In this document: positions 34,941 to 46,718 of the stretch, piece after piece | How the letters are laid out: every line of letters starts with the position of its first letter | Position numbering within the stretch: position 1 is the first letter of the stretch | NCBI GenBank assembly: GCA_020736575.1 | Contig: JAGPYM010000014.1 | Span: 682,001 to 746,000 of the forward strand | DNA: 64,000 bases | Source of the DNA: Thelonectria olida | Lineage: Eukaryota > Ascomycota > Sordariomycetes > Hypocreales > Nectriaceae | Reading direction: 5' to 3' | Position numbers and translations under genes: made by a program | The notes under the pieces: model-generated | Seen by the model: only the letters and a program-made list of their open reading frames with translations | Databases searched by the model: none | What the model was told of the DNA's origin: nothing

Positions 34941-37022
34941 ATGAAGCTCGCCTCTGGAAACGGAGTCACTTCCGCCTGTGCGGAGTGTCGCCGCCGTCGA
35001 ATCAAGTGTGACGGCCTGTCAGTCCCTTGTCGCCAGTGCAACTACTACCAAGTCCCTCACCTCTGCCATTTTCCACCCCGGAAGACAAGAAATAGCGTCT
35101 CATGGAGGTAAGGCATTGCTTGCACCCACACATCCAGGTGAACAATAGCTGAACATTTGCTTCTGCGCGTAGAGTCCATGCCGGGGTTTCCGAGACACTG
35201 GACAAAGCTCGGAAAGTTCTGAGTATCGCTTTTCCATCTCATTCACTCGATGAGCTTTCACTCATGACAAGAGACGAACTGTTGGGAACAGTATTAGCCT
35301 TGGTTTCGGACGATCCGGTTTCTACTCTGGAGAAGCCGGAAGAGGACTTTCGGATGCTGGAGCCCTCGCCTGACCGAGACTTCACGTGGGATGAAGTCTC
35401 TAACCGCGACGAGAGTCAGCCCTCCCGCATAGCAGACAACGTAAATGGATTGGAGTTCTGGGGCGACTCGGACAGGGAGTCTTATCTAGGACTGCCTTCT
35501 ATTCCGACTATATTGAGAGTTATCTCGCGTGCAATGCCCAAGCTTCGCCAACAGCCTCCTCCAAACCCCGAGACGTGCTCAAGTACGAGTGAGCTTGAGT
35601 TGAGCCTGGCAAGTACCACCACGTTATCCGAAGTCGACGAAATCTCTCTCATTAATGCGTATTTTACTCACGCACATCATATCACGCCCATGGTCGACGA
35701 GGTAGACTTCCGGACCCGCTATGCTCAAGCCGATGCTGCAAAAGGCCCATGCAGCTCGTGGATGGCTCTCCTGAATATGGTACTTGCTATGGGCTGTCTC
35801 GCTTCAGACACGACACTATTCACTGCCGAAAACATATACTGCGAGCGTGCAGCTCAACATTTAAGCATATCATCCCTTGGTTCGGGGAATTTGTACACAG
35901 TTCAAGCGATGGGACTATACGGGGGCTATCTTCTCCATTTCCTCCACAAACCCAATATGGCTAACGCCATCATTGGTGCAGCTATTCGCATGGCCGTGGC
36001 AATGGGGATGCATCGAGCACGCTTGCGGTTTGGAGGCTCTAGAGGCGCCGGATGCATGGATGAGGTGTCCGTGATTACCAGAGTACGAACTTGGTGGTCC
36101 CTTTTCTGTCTCGACACTTGGGCGGCTGCAACGTTGGGTCGTCCAAACATGGGATTTTGGGATCCTGCGACAATTTTGACGTCGCCAACATCGCTGTTAA
36201 CTGGCACGGTAGGCGGAATCCCCCTTAAGGTCCCCCTCCATAAGAGAAGCTTGGCTGACTAACAACTGGACTTGGGCGATATAGGACTATAGCAACATCT
36301 CACTGGCTGCCAGTGAAGAGTTTTGCAAGATTGCAAGCCGCATCCAGGATCGTCTCATCCGCTCCCCATTAATGACCAAGGATGAAATTTTACGGTTTGA
36401 CGAGGAGCTCATGGGGTGGAGAAACTCGCTTCACACATTCCTCGGCAAACAAGACAGTTGTCCCCCGGCTTTGCGTGTAGCGCGAGGTTGGATTTGGTCT
36501 CGGTTCATGACAACTCGTTTGACACTATATCGCCCGTGTTTGCTCCAGGCAGCTCTGCGGCGGAGTCTTGCGTCTGATAACGCTGGTTATGATGGAAATC
36601 TCGTGACTAAGTCTATTGAGGTCGCCAGAGACACTGTAGACACTTTGACGCTTGATTGGTTCCCAAACCAACTTGTGTCGTGGAACGCCGCTTGGCACTT
36701 ATTCCAGGCCGCACTCGTCCTCGTATTGGCGCTCGCGCTGGATATTGAGTGGGCGAGGGAGAACTCCTGCCATGAATCCGTGCAAAAGGCTCTGGATTTG
36801 TTTTCATGTATCGAGCATGCTAGCCCTGGCGGAACCTACAGTCGAGAAATAATCCGGCATCTATACCGAGTGGCTGAGAGCAATTGTCCAGAGACAGCCA
36901 ATGAGATGCAAACCGATATCACGAGCACCCTGACTCTAGATTTCCTCGATCCAGATCTGATGGGGCAAGATGCGGACTGGTTGGAACTGCTATATGGAAA
37001 TGACTATCAACTGAAACACTGA
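34941..37022 (+). CDS. Zn(II)2Cys6 transcription factor with fungal-specific TF domain
   Basis: Predicted nuclear regulator of 646 residues. Three exons: 34941-35107, 35173-36208 and 36285-37022. The zinc cluster has Cys13, 16, 23, 30, 33 and 42 (C-x2-C-x6-C-x6-C-x2-C-x8-C), including CAECRRRRIKCDG. It is expected to bind CGG triplets. The middle homology region is typical: ISLINAYFTHAHHITPMVDE, then MAVAMGMHRAR, and RTWWSLFCLDTWAAATLGRP near residue 380. The first intron falls just after the zinc cluster. It ends 53 bases from the end of a convergent sugar-porter gene, suggesting but not proving that it regulates sugar uptake. The start at 34941 places the cluster 12 residues from the N-terminus, normal for the family. 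Confidence 0.92.
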
Positions 37023-37075
37023 GGTAATTTTATTCATGAATAATACTGAATAGCAAGTTCTATATAGAGTATTTT

Positions 37076-38933
37076 TCATGGTTTTGAAATGCGAGTGCTC
37101 TCCTTTCGTGGATTCTTGCTGGAAAAGACCTCATCCAGCTCCTCCAGAGTGCGACCTTTGGTTTCGACAAAGAAGAAGTAAATGAAGCCCAATTCAAACA
37201 AGTCCCAAAAGATAAAGAATACGTAGCTTGGAAGAGTAAGTAAGAAACCGATCAGAGGACTTAGCATGTACTCACAACCAGTATCGAATATTTCTCATCG
37301 CAAACGGTGCTGCAAAAGTGTTGAGAAAGCCAGCACATCCAGATGTTAGCTGGAATATCATCATACCGTTGGCTCGCATGTCGTCTAATTCCGCCAATGA
37401 GGATCCGATTTTGATGTACATACAAGAGAGGAAGTAACGAGGTGTACATACTGGATAAGACCTCGGCAGGGTAGATAGGCTGCATGGGAGTGAACGCTAC
37501 AGCAAAAACGACTCCGAAAACGAACGTAAAGGTAATGCTAGCTGAACTGCTTTGAGTGCTGCCTGAGTTCTCGTACTCGGCAGCTGTCGCAGCAACTACT
37601 GCTAGTGCCACTGACATCCCAAGGCACGAGCCCATGAGCATTTTGCGTCGGCCGATAACATCGTGAAGACGAGCTGCGAGATTTGTTAGCAACAGTGGCA
37701 GCTAGGGGGGAAGCTAGATGCCGAGTTCATCTCACCGCCAATCAGTGCCGCAACCCATCCAGTGATAGAGTATATCGCATTGAGCAACAGTATCATATTG
37801 GTGGAAGTGATGCCGACGTTCTCAACCATGATAGGGAGGTAATAGCTTACGACGTTATTTCCAGAGAACTGTCCAAACCAAGACATTGCAATCACCAACA
37901 TGACTCGATATAGGCGGGCTTTGGAGCTTACCAAGCTACGCAAATTGAAATAAGCCCATACTGAGCGGTTCTGAGCTTTGGCAGAGTGTTGGATCTCATC
38001 CATCTCCATCGCTACGATCGCATGATTGGGGTCTCCGTTGGCATGGTACTTGATGATGAATGCTCGAGCCTCTTCGCATCGGCCCTGGGCAATCAGCCAC
38101 CTTGGACTCTCGGGGATAAACCTTCCGCCAAGGCAGACGAGCCCAGGACACAGCATTTGGAGCCACAGAGGCAACCGCCACTTGATATTTCCGCTGAGGT
38201 GAATGTTGGCACCATACATTGCTACAAGAAGTTCGTGGTCAGCATTGGCTTTGCACCAACGACGTCAGGTGCTTACTGAATGTAGCGATAATACCGCCCA
38301 CGTAGTAGAGAGTGTTGTATGTCCCGGCTACGGTTGCCCTATGGGAGGATGGTGCAATCTCAACCAATAGCATAGGAGCGGCAACACAGCAAATTGTTGA
38401 GAAGAAACTAAGCAGAAATCGAGCCGCGATAAACAAAGACAGTGTCGGCGCCATAGCTGTGAAGACTGCGGAGCAGCAGATGAAAAAGGCGCTCGTGATG
38501 AGCGTCAGCTTTCGACCGTGCCAATCACACACCCAAGTGAACAATGCGCCGGCCATCTGACCGATCTGAAAGATGGAAAATACCAAGCCTGTGGCCGAAG
38601 AACCGCCTTCTTTGAGATGATAGTATTCTTGATACTCTGGGAGTACATTGATGGATCCCAGTAAGGAGCCATCGTAGCCTGTGAAATCCGCGTGAGTGGT
38701 TGAAAGCAGGTAGGACGGGTCGGTTCAATTGGATCTGTCGTACCGTTCATAGTTGAGCATAGATATATCAGAATGCAAAGCGAATAAAGCTTTAGATGGC
38801 CCGTACCCCAAGGGTTCGGGGGTATTTCATCCTGCATGATGTGATGTGCCTGGTGTACAATGCCATTCTGCTTTGTGATGCTATTTTCCCGATGTTGGCA
38901 TATATATGCACTGGTTTTTCGGATATCTGCCAT
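37076..38933 (-). CDS. MFS sugar porter (lactose/hexose permease type)
   Basis: Twelve-helix plasma-membrane sugar:proton symporter. Six exons: 38744-38933, 38277-38678, 37736-38221, 37452-37673, 37276-37384 and 37076-37226; all junctions keep frame. Sugar-porter signatures are visible: [11 protein letters not shown] in helix 1, [12 protein letters not shown] at the end of the first half, DVIGRRKM, and the C-terminal [29 protein letters not shown] in helix 7 resembles fungal lactose-permease-type porters. Length is 519 residues from the ATG at 38933 or 487 from the one at 38837. The shorter start gives the more usual N-terminus; both are in frame. It is convergent with the zinc-cluster gene at 34941-37022. 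The substrate is not determinable from sequence. Confidence 0.9.
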
Positions 38934-39424
38934 TTTTGAGTAAAGAGAGCAACGATAGTCTGGATATCTGCATGAGATGTGTGGAAGAAGGTGTGTACGT
39001 GTCAGACACGAACTATGGAGGGAGAGACGAGGCAGTCCTACCGGGGGCGCTAAGACGGAGTTTCGAAATGGCGAGGCTAACCTCACGCTAAGACTACTCG
39101 CAGTCAGGGCCGGGTAGGCCCTCCACGACAGGGGGAAATGCCCGCCTCACGTTCTTGGGTTTTGTAGCTTGAGTTTTGTAGCTCAAGTTACTATGAGTCC
39201 CGGCCTTATCGGATATCCGAGATAAGCACAACCCTGATAATCAGTCAGATCACCAAAGTATTGCAAAGTATTTTGACAGCCTGTTAGGGTAAACATAATA
39301 CAGGGCCTGAAGTCTTGACTATCTGCAGATTTGTCACTCAGGTTTGTGAAGACTCTCGTCGAGTCCACCTTGTTGGTTGACGAACTGAACATCGAAGGTG
39401 ACCCCGGCATCCCAAACGTGTCCA
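38934..39424. other. Intergenic
   Basis: Promoter of the sugar porter and 3' flank of the GH5 gene; no other signal. Confidence 0.5.
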
Positions 39425-40648
39425 TCAGAGGAGCCATGGTGTGAAATCAAAAGCTGCCTCGGCTTTGCCGGCTTCAAGACCCGCGGCCTTCAAGGCGGCC
39501 CAATTGACATCGTTAATTCCCACTTCATAGTCCCAGCCGGAATGCGGATCAGCGTTGGGAAGAATCTGCCAATAGAACCAGGGAATTCCCGCCGCAGTAA
39601 TGCTCGCAGCCCACTTCTTGATGTTGCTGTCGCGTGTACCCAAGCTCAGAGGACTCCCGCCGTTACAATTTTGGTTGGCTGCATTTGTGTAGCAAGCTCC
39701 CCACTCTTGCATGATGAGTTTCTTGTTTGCATTCTTGGCCTTGGTGACATAGGGTGCCAAAGCTGAGGTCGAAAAGTCGCCGGTACCGTATGCATGAATG
39801 GCTAAAACGTCAAGTGCTGAGCAACTGAAGTACGAGTTGAGGAGAGAAGTGGCGAGGTAGGAGCCGCCTCCCGTCGTCACCAAGATCTTGCTGCCACCGA
39901 GCTTGCTCTTGATAGTCTCAGCCATAGTGCATTGCCATTGTGCCAAGGCGGTAGGGTTGCCCTAGTTAGTGGTGGTTGTTAGCTCTCATCAGCTAAGACG
40001 CTGCGCGGTGAGCTGAACACGGTTTATAACCCATACCTGGGGGTGCATGGCCTCATTTTGCGCCTCAAACGCAAATATGTACTCTGAGCTCTGGCTCCAT
40101 GTCTTTCCCGTCTTCGAATTGACGTGTGCTAGGACATGTGCGATGCGATTTTTGAAGTATCCAATAGCATTGCTGTTGGTGTAGAAGTCTCCTGTTCCAT
40201 ACCACTTTCCGTAGAAATCTCTGTTATTTTCAAGAGCGTTGTAGCTGTGGATGGAAATGAGCAATTTGATGCCGTAGCCGTGAGCCTTGACCATGAAATC
40301 GTCGAGACGATTTAAAACGGTGTCATGCCAGTCGTCAGGGCCACTTCCTTGCAGAGGATCGAAGTAATTGAGCGAAGTGCCCTTCTGGTCACTCGACTGA
40401 CCTGTTCAAGGTATTAGCCGATGCAATGGCAAGTTTGACTCTGCAAAAGGAATGATCGTACCGTCGAGCCACACGCGAAGCACCTTGACTCCAGCGCTTT
40501 GTAAGCCTTTAAGCAAGACTGTCTGCTGGTCTGGTTTCAAACCAGCAGCATAGTACAGGTTCGAGGCCGAGAAGGACTTGGCAGCGAACGCAACGGAGAA
40601 GTGTGACACAGCCGCGACTGCCAAAGCCAAGAACGATGGAAACTTCAT
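39425..40648 (-). CDS. Secreted GH5-type glycoside hydrolase
   Basis: Predicted 362-residue secreted (beta/alpha)8 hydrolase of the cellulase-fold clan GH-A. Exons: 40462-40648, 40037-40401 and 39425-39961. Residues 1-22 are a signal peptide (MKFPSFLALAVAAVSHFSVA...). The acid/base glutamate is in FEAQNEAMHPQ (Glu179) and the nucleophile in LIMQEWGA (Glu270). RVWLDG near residue 58, ISIHSYN and WFYWQILP match other GH5 strand-end motifs. The protein ends soon after the catalytic domain, with no binding module. Whether it acts on beta-mannan, beta-1,6-glucan or another beta-glycan cannot be told by eye. A second methionine seven codons upstream (40669) would spoil the signal peptide, so 40648 is chosen. 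It is divergently arranged with the barwin/expansin-like secreted protein at 41612. Confidence 0.88.
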
Positions 40649-41611
40649 GGCGTTGAATAGTTGAGCCAACTGTCAGGTTATGAAATTAGGTAGCTCTGTT
40701 AAGCATACGGGGAGGACCTGGCATGGTGAGAAACTCTCGTCTATATATATGCGGTTCGCCTTCACGGACGAAGCCAACATTCTTCTGTGCGAGACTCCGA
40801 GTTGCCGTGAGACCTCTTCTCTGAGTGGAGAGTAACACGACACGGAAATAGCAAAGACCGTGGTCATAGATAAGGTGATCTGCAGCCTGCTGGAGCAAAC
40901 GATATTACCTCGTAATGGCGTGAGTATTACCGTCTCAGCCCTTCGTCCCACAAACAGTGCACTTTCTGAGCAGCGATACTTCCGTCTACTAACCTCCTTT
41001 CTTCTAATAAGATCGTTCGAGGGAGAAGGTGCTGCCAGATGTGGCGAATTCGCCCCTGGTCTATCCAGCTTTCAAAAGTACTCCCCAGGGAGACGACCTG
41101 GCTGGAAGTAAGTAGATCCGCTTTGCCAATGACCAGAATACCCAGCTGGAATATTTCGTAGTCTCCTTAGGCAGGGAGTAAGCGCCGGTAATTCGAAACT
41201 CCGTTTTCGGCTCAATATTGATATGCAGGGGCAACAAGGCTCGCTAGTTTTATGGAACAACAACCTTACCAGTTGAAACAGACTTGAGGGTACTTGGGAG
41301 GAATGCAGCGCCGGCGTTTGGACTGCGCTACCAAGTACCTTCGAACCAAGTGCGAGTGGTCGTATACTTCTGAACTCGGTATCACGACATTACAATCTTG
41401 ACACTGAGGTATTCTAGAAGTCTCGGATGGACGGATCGAAGATCTAAATACGAGAATCAACTTTGATTAGACATGCAACAGAGAGGGTCTTCGAAAAAGT
41501 AATAAAGGGACTGAATCCCTTGCATGAGTGACCATCTCATGCCCATTGGCCGAAACAAGATTTTTTGCTCTATCAATTGGGCAATATTCTAATTGCTCCA
41601 TCGTTGTCACA
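40649..41611. promoter_or_regulatory. Shared divergent promoter region of GH5 and expansin-like genes
   Basis: 963 bases separate two oppositely oriented genes for secreted proteins, so both promoters must lie here. No specific operator was recognised. Confidence 0.45.
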
Positions 41612-42544
41612 ATGCATCCTTCACTTGCGCTCTTCTCGGCCACATTGACCGCGATTGCGGTCCCAGTATCCGCAAATATCTACCCCGTCCGCATGCCGTC
41701 TGGTTTCTTTGCAGGACCTCAGAGTGGAATTGGCTCGTGGTATCGTGCAAACGCCGCCTCCGACGACACCAAAGGAATCAGCTGGTGCGGCTTCAAGTAT
41801 GCTAACAGTGATCCTTTGTTTGCTGTGGTAAGGCCGTCTTCTCAACCCTTTCGGGTCAAAGCCTCTAACAGCCTTCTCTGAAGTCCCTCAAGGCGATGGG
41901 CGGAGCTACATATGGCTCTAACCCAACCGCATGGCGTGAGCAGATCCGCAAATATTGCGGCTTGGAAGCCTTGGTTACTGACCCCTCTACGGGAAAGTCC
42001 AAGCTGATGTACCTCGGTGATGCATTTGATGATGCTTGGGTTAGGGTATGTGATTGCCTAGTTCCTGGACAAGTTCATCGTTTCTCACGCTTTGATCATA
42101 GACTCCCGCGTCCATCGACATCATGATTGACGGGTTTTCTGCATTGCACGGCAACCCAAATGGCGATAAGAATAAGGTTATCAACCCCGTTAAGTGGGAG
42201 TTCACCGGAAAGATCAACACCCAATACACAGCGGAGGGTGCTGTCTGGCCAACTGCCGCCACCACCGCCTCAGCCCCCCACGTAACGTCGACGGCATGTA
42301 CGGGCTGCCTTGGAGCTAAATGTGATGGACAGGCCACGATTTGCAATGCCGGGCTTACTTGCCTCAGCCCTGATGGAATCTGCAGCGACAAAGCATGCAA
42401 CTGGGGGTAAGTGAATTTGAGATTGATGTATCCATGTCGACTGTGCTGATTGATTTACTTCGTAGTTGTACGGGATGGTCATGCAGTGCCAGCGTCCCTT
42501 GTCAGAAGCCGAACAAATGCATTAGTGGTGTCTGCAAGGCCTGA
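41612..42544 (+). CDS. Secreted barwin/expansin-like protein with Cys-rich tail
   Basis: Predicted 253-residue secreted protein. Four exons: 41612-41827, 41884-42045, 42102-42406 and 42466-42544. Residues 1-21 form a signal peptide ending VSA. The middle part, with SWCGFKYANSDP, LKAMGG, YLGDAFDDAWVRTPASIDIMIDGFSAL, resembles a double-psi beta-barrel as in expansin/barwin-like proteins, where a T-x-x-S-I-D-I block precedes the second conserved Asp. The C-terminal 70 residues carry 12 cysteines in short spacings (CTGCLGAKC, CSDKACNWGCTGWSC, CQKPNKC), a disulfide-rich module of unknown role. Intron 1 could alternatively end at 41871, adding four residues in frame. The fold assignment is tentative; secretion is well supported. 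Confidence 0.72.
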
Positions 42545-43208
42545 AAGTATCTTCCTTCTCCTTCGGAGCTCATGAGTGAAGGGGGGGATTGTCACCTTCT
42601 ATCTACACTTCCTTGCATTACCGCAGTACTTTCTTTAGCTTTTTCTTCCGGTGTCTTATCTGTCAAATGATAATAGCTCAAAGGCTCTTTGAATATACTT
42701 TCCATCTTGAATGACATTTACGGCGTGCCCTAGTCCGGAAAGCAAAGCAAATTTGTCTCAGTCATGCTACCTGATTAGCCTCAGTGAGCCTCACAGTAAC
42801 TAATTAGCGAGCTCTAAAACTACCTGTGGGAACTTAAACTTAAAAGCTACCGGAGTTACGGAGGCCGGAGTTTCGGCCGTTGAGCCGCATCATCCACACA
42901 AACGGCCCTCATCGTTCCGACACTCCGTTCCGCAACTCCACGATGACAAGCCACTACGTATCTCATTTGGCGAACATAAACCCAAATGAGAAATGTGATC
43001 GTCTTGGATGTGATTAATCATATGAATGCGCATTAGAAAGCCTAGTTCATAAGTCGTATGTTGGCCAGTTGAATTGATGTCGAAAAAGTATAATAAATAT
43101 CACGACCCGGAAGCAACCTGAGTCAAGGACACGAGCAACTCATATCTATCTACATAATCAACTACAGCCTACAGCCACTAAAGCAAGTTAGCACTAGTTT
43201 GTGCAATC
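42545..43208. other. Intergenic
   Basis: Holds the 3' flank of the expansin-like gene and the promoter of the GFA-domain gene; the last 100 bases are a CA-rich leader. No other signal. Confidence 0.5.
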
Positions 43209-43805
43209 ATGGCCGCCACAGCAGACCGATCTCAACCCTATATCCCCCTCTCCAGTGGCGCCGAGGATGGCTGGTCCAAGGAAGATGAGGCGACTGCCAC
43301 CTGCTTTTGTGGTGCTATTCAGCTAGCCTTTGTAGGTTTTATCTCATACGGGGTTTTACTTTTTTATCTTTAACAAGAACTCTAGCCTACCCGCGGCCCT
43401 GGACTTGTAAGCACCTTCGTCTGCAACTGCACCGACTGTCGCAAGATCACCGCATCCATGTTCGCTTCCAACTTCACCGTTGCCGATACACACCTCAGGC
43501 ACCTACGAGGCCACGACATCTTGAAGACTTATTCCCAGTCCAAGACTATCGGCTCGGGTGGGACCATGACCAACTACTTTTGCTCCAATTGCGGTACACT
43601 TATGTATCGCGTTGGATCCAAGTTTCCGGGACATAGCATCCTGCGTATTGGCACAGTGGACGATTTCAATCTTCACGAAACTGCCTTGAGGCCTCAGGTG
43701 GAACAATTTACCAAGGACCGCGTCAGTTGGTTCAGTGGTGTCGAGGGCGCTCGGCAAGTTGAGGGCAGCGCTTATACTCGATCGAAGAGGGACAGAAGTT
43801 TGTAA
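43209..43805 (+). CDS. GFA/CENP-V domain zinc protein
   Basis: Predicted 180-residue protein of the glutathione-dependent formaldehyde-activating (GFA) fold family. Exons: 43209-43331 and 43386-43805. Zinc ligands are visible in order: CFCGAIQ near residue 33, FVCNCTDCRKITAS, and YFCSNCGTLMYR near residue 105. This is the typical layout of two zinc sites in small GFA proteins. Members occur in S-(hydroxymethyl)glutathione formation or as carbon-sulfur lyases, but most fungal ones are uncharacterised. No secretion signal. It lies convergent to the zinc-cluster regulator at 43895 with only 89 bases between stops; a functional link is unproven. Confidence 0.9.
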
Positions 43806-43894
43806 AGAATTATGCTGCAGTTGGCTCGAAGTATCTTCAATTGAATCGTATGCATCTGATTTCTGTGTTGATCGAAGTTCTATTGAAAGCTGAA

Positions 43895-46297
43895 CTAGAG
43901 CCACCGTGAAGAGTCCAAGTTCAAATCCAAAGGAGCCGTATCCAAGGTATTGGCAAGCTCCAGTGCTGATTCCATCGGCCAGTCCCAAACATTCCACTGC
44001 AACTGGTCCAGGTCAGGTGGCACTTGGACGTGCGAAAAGATCTTTTCTCGCAAGAGATCGAGGACATCGGCACACTGACTGACATGGTTCCCGACATCAT
44101 CTGCCTGAATGTGAAGTTGACGCAAAGTCTCGATGCAGGACTTGATGATGGCCTCGTCCTGGTCTGCGGTAATAGGATATCCCTTCCATCCGGCGAATAG
44201 AACTGTAAGACCTGCTTGCCAAAGCATATGGACCCCGTTGGGATATAAAAAGGCACCAAAAAGTGTCTTTAGCCACATGTCATGGGGCTGTTCATCTGGC
44301 GACAGCGGCTCTTCACTCACCGAAAGACCAACTTCTCCATTAGCTAGTCCCTGTGAGAAGAGCTGAATAAGCCTGGATGATGCTTGTCCGCATGCCCTCA
44401 AAGACGTAATGAATTGGGGATCAGGCTTTGTGAAGGACAGACCTGGCCGGTGTACATGAATCGTTGAAACGCAATGAGAGATTTTCAAGTAGATAATCTC
44501 TAGAGAATGTGATGTCGCTGATAAACTTGAAGCCATATCTGTAGGAAAACTCTCTCTCTCCCACATGTCCAATTCGGCTTGCAGGTGAGTAATTTTGGCA
44601 ACCCCACCGCGTCGACGTGTGGTCGTGTAAAGATCCTCGAGTGTGCGTCCAATGATTCGTGCCAGCTTGAACAGGCTGATCGCAGTGTCAACTTGTGATC
44701 CTTCTCCTGGTAATGGAAACTCGACATGGGTGCGCGACAGCAGATCGTGATCCACACTTCTGGGGAGGTCTGTATCGACATCTTGGTCTCGAATCAGTCG
44801 AGGCATACCATGATAAGCACTCGAGAACCTGGCAAGGGTCAGAATAAGCAACATTTTCGAAAGCGCAGCGAGCTCACACGTCCAATGAGTATTGACACCA
44901 CCAAGCACGCCTTCTCATTTCTGTCTCCAGAGGGTCAAACTTGAAGCGCTGGGAGTGACGATGCAGCCCTAGTGTCTGGGCCACCCGAGTTGCTACTCCG
45001 CCAATGTGGGAAGCAGTCGAGTAACGATTGGACAATTGGAGATAAATCTGCATGATGACCAGTCCTTGGAGGCTTTGGAGACTCGGTTGGCTTATAACTC
45101 GATCAAGAAGAGTTGCCGCGATTGAGTAGTACCTCTCCGAAGAGCATAGAAAGTGGCGGTGGCTTCGAATACATTCTCCTTTGTCCCCAATCGTACCAAG
45201 TGCTAGAAGACCAAGCAATTGATATAATATGACAAGATCGGTTTCTTTTGCTTCGTTGGGTTCGAATAATCTCGCGACTGATTCAATGGTTGACGGTTTG
45301 TGAACAATGGGATAAAGCGGCGTCCAACGGTCTATCGTCGACGCCAAGATATCTAACGTGTCATGCGGAAGCTGGCGAACCACATCCGTAACAATGCTAA
45401 ACGGGGGGTTTTGCAGAGATGAGCCCCATAGATTGTGCAAATACAAGCCGTATGCGCAACTGGGGAATGCATCCTTGTGCATCTGGAGGATCTGAAGCTG
45501 TTGCTCGGCCTGGCTGACAAAGTGAACTCCAGTGGTTGAACCGCCGAACATTGCGGCTTGTCGATCGTCGGCAACTAGACGTCCCATGTGCCCGATAACC
45601 GGTTCTTTGGCTAGCAGTGGTTGTTTTCCTGCAACACTCACCTCTGCGTCTTCGGAGGGTCGAGTCAAGCCTAACCCTTGGGTGGTCTGTTGCAGGGTCA
45701 TAGGCGGACTTGTTATTATTGACTGAGGACCCGAGTGAACAGCTTCTAAAGGAGGAGCAGCATCTCGACTGGGTCCAAGGTTTGGTGATTGTGGTTGGCG
45801 ACGTCTTTCGATACCCTCAGTCTCGTAAAAGCTTGATGCTTATGAACAAAGGCCCAGACAGAAAAGATATTGAACATGGATAGTTGGGACGAACCTTTTC
45901 CGCTTCCTGTTTCTTTTCAGGGTGGCAGTAGTCACGCATACGATGCCAGCCTGGAGGCAAGGCGAACACTGAAAGCATGATCAGCATTACAGTACCTAAC
46001 CTGTTAAATGAGAAGGCAAACATAAACTCACATCATTGTCTTGACCATGACATCGGATCTTCCTCCTTGATGCACAGTTAGTCGAATCATGTTTGCGGGC
46101 ACATGTGTGTGCATTGAATCAGCCATCACCCGTCTTTACACTCACCGCCGACAACGGTCACTACCATTCGTATAAGCATAAGGCATATTTCGCAAAAGTT
46201 AGGACCATGGCAATTCCATGATATGCACTTACCAGACTTGACCTCGAACTCGGCTCGTAGACGAGTCCAGAGACGAACTGCTTTGCATTGAAGCCAT
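43895..46297 (-). CDS. Zn(II)2Cys6 transcription factor next to lyase/transporter pair
   Basis: Predicted 691-residue nuclear regulator. Six exons: 46233-46297, 46146-46160, 46032-46065, 45895-45968, 44878-45831 and 43895-44828. The zinc cluster emerges only after splicing four small exons: Cys22, 25, 32, 39, 42, 49 with perfect C-x2-C-x6-C-x6-C-x2-C-x6-C spacing (VCDRCRRRKIRC then CSPCLQAGIVC), followed by the basic linker KRNRKRK. The middle homology region has STIDRWTPLYPIVHKPS, QTLGLHRHSQRF and RRRAWWCQYSLDVFSSAYHGMP. It lies directly downstream of, and co-oriented with, a PcaB-type lyase gene, whose promoter contains a five-fold CGG 8-mer array. It is therefore the prime candidate regulator of the lyase and the divergent transporter. 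All exon phases close, so I trust the model despite the 15-nt exon. Confidence 0.88.
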
Positions 46298-46718
46298 GAG
46301 GGAGAGAATGAGATTCAGTTCTTAGCAGGGGCCGAGATGGAAAAGGTCGTGCCACCTGCAACCCGCCACGTGCGGGGTCGCACTAACTCGAATGGTAAGG
46401 AGATGTGACTGCTGGAATTGGCTACTTTGTTGCTCAACCCATCATTCCTCGTCATATGCACATTACATAGGACGAATCTCAACCAAATTCTACGTATGGG
46501 TTCGCGTCGTTAACTTGATTGAATTATTGACGTTAGATTATCTGAGATATCTATACACTCCCTGCCCTAGCGGCTCGGAAGATGGTTCGCTCCAAGCACT
46601 TGTCAGGCAACAAGACGGCTTCGCAGCTCAGCTCTTACAGCCTTTGCCTCCTGGGAAAGCCAAGGGGCTTAAGAGTCTTGACGTAGAACAAATTCTCTAT
46701 TTGCTCCTATGGATTTCA
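46298..46718. other. Intergenic between lyase and regulator
   Basis: Promoter of the zinc-cluster regulator and 3' flank of the lyase gene. I saw no copy of the CGG 8-mer array here. Confidence 0.5.
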
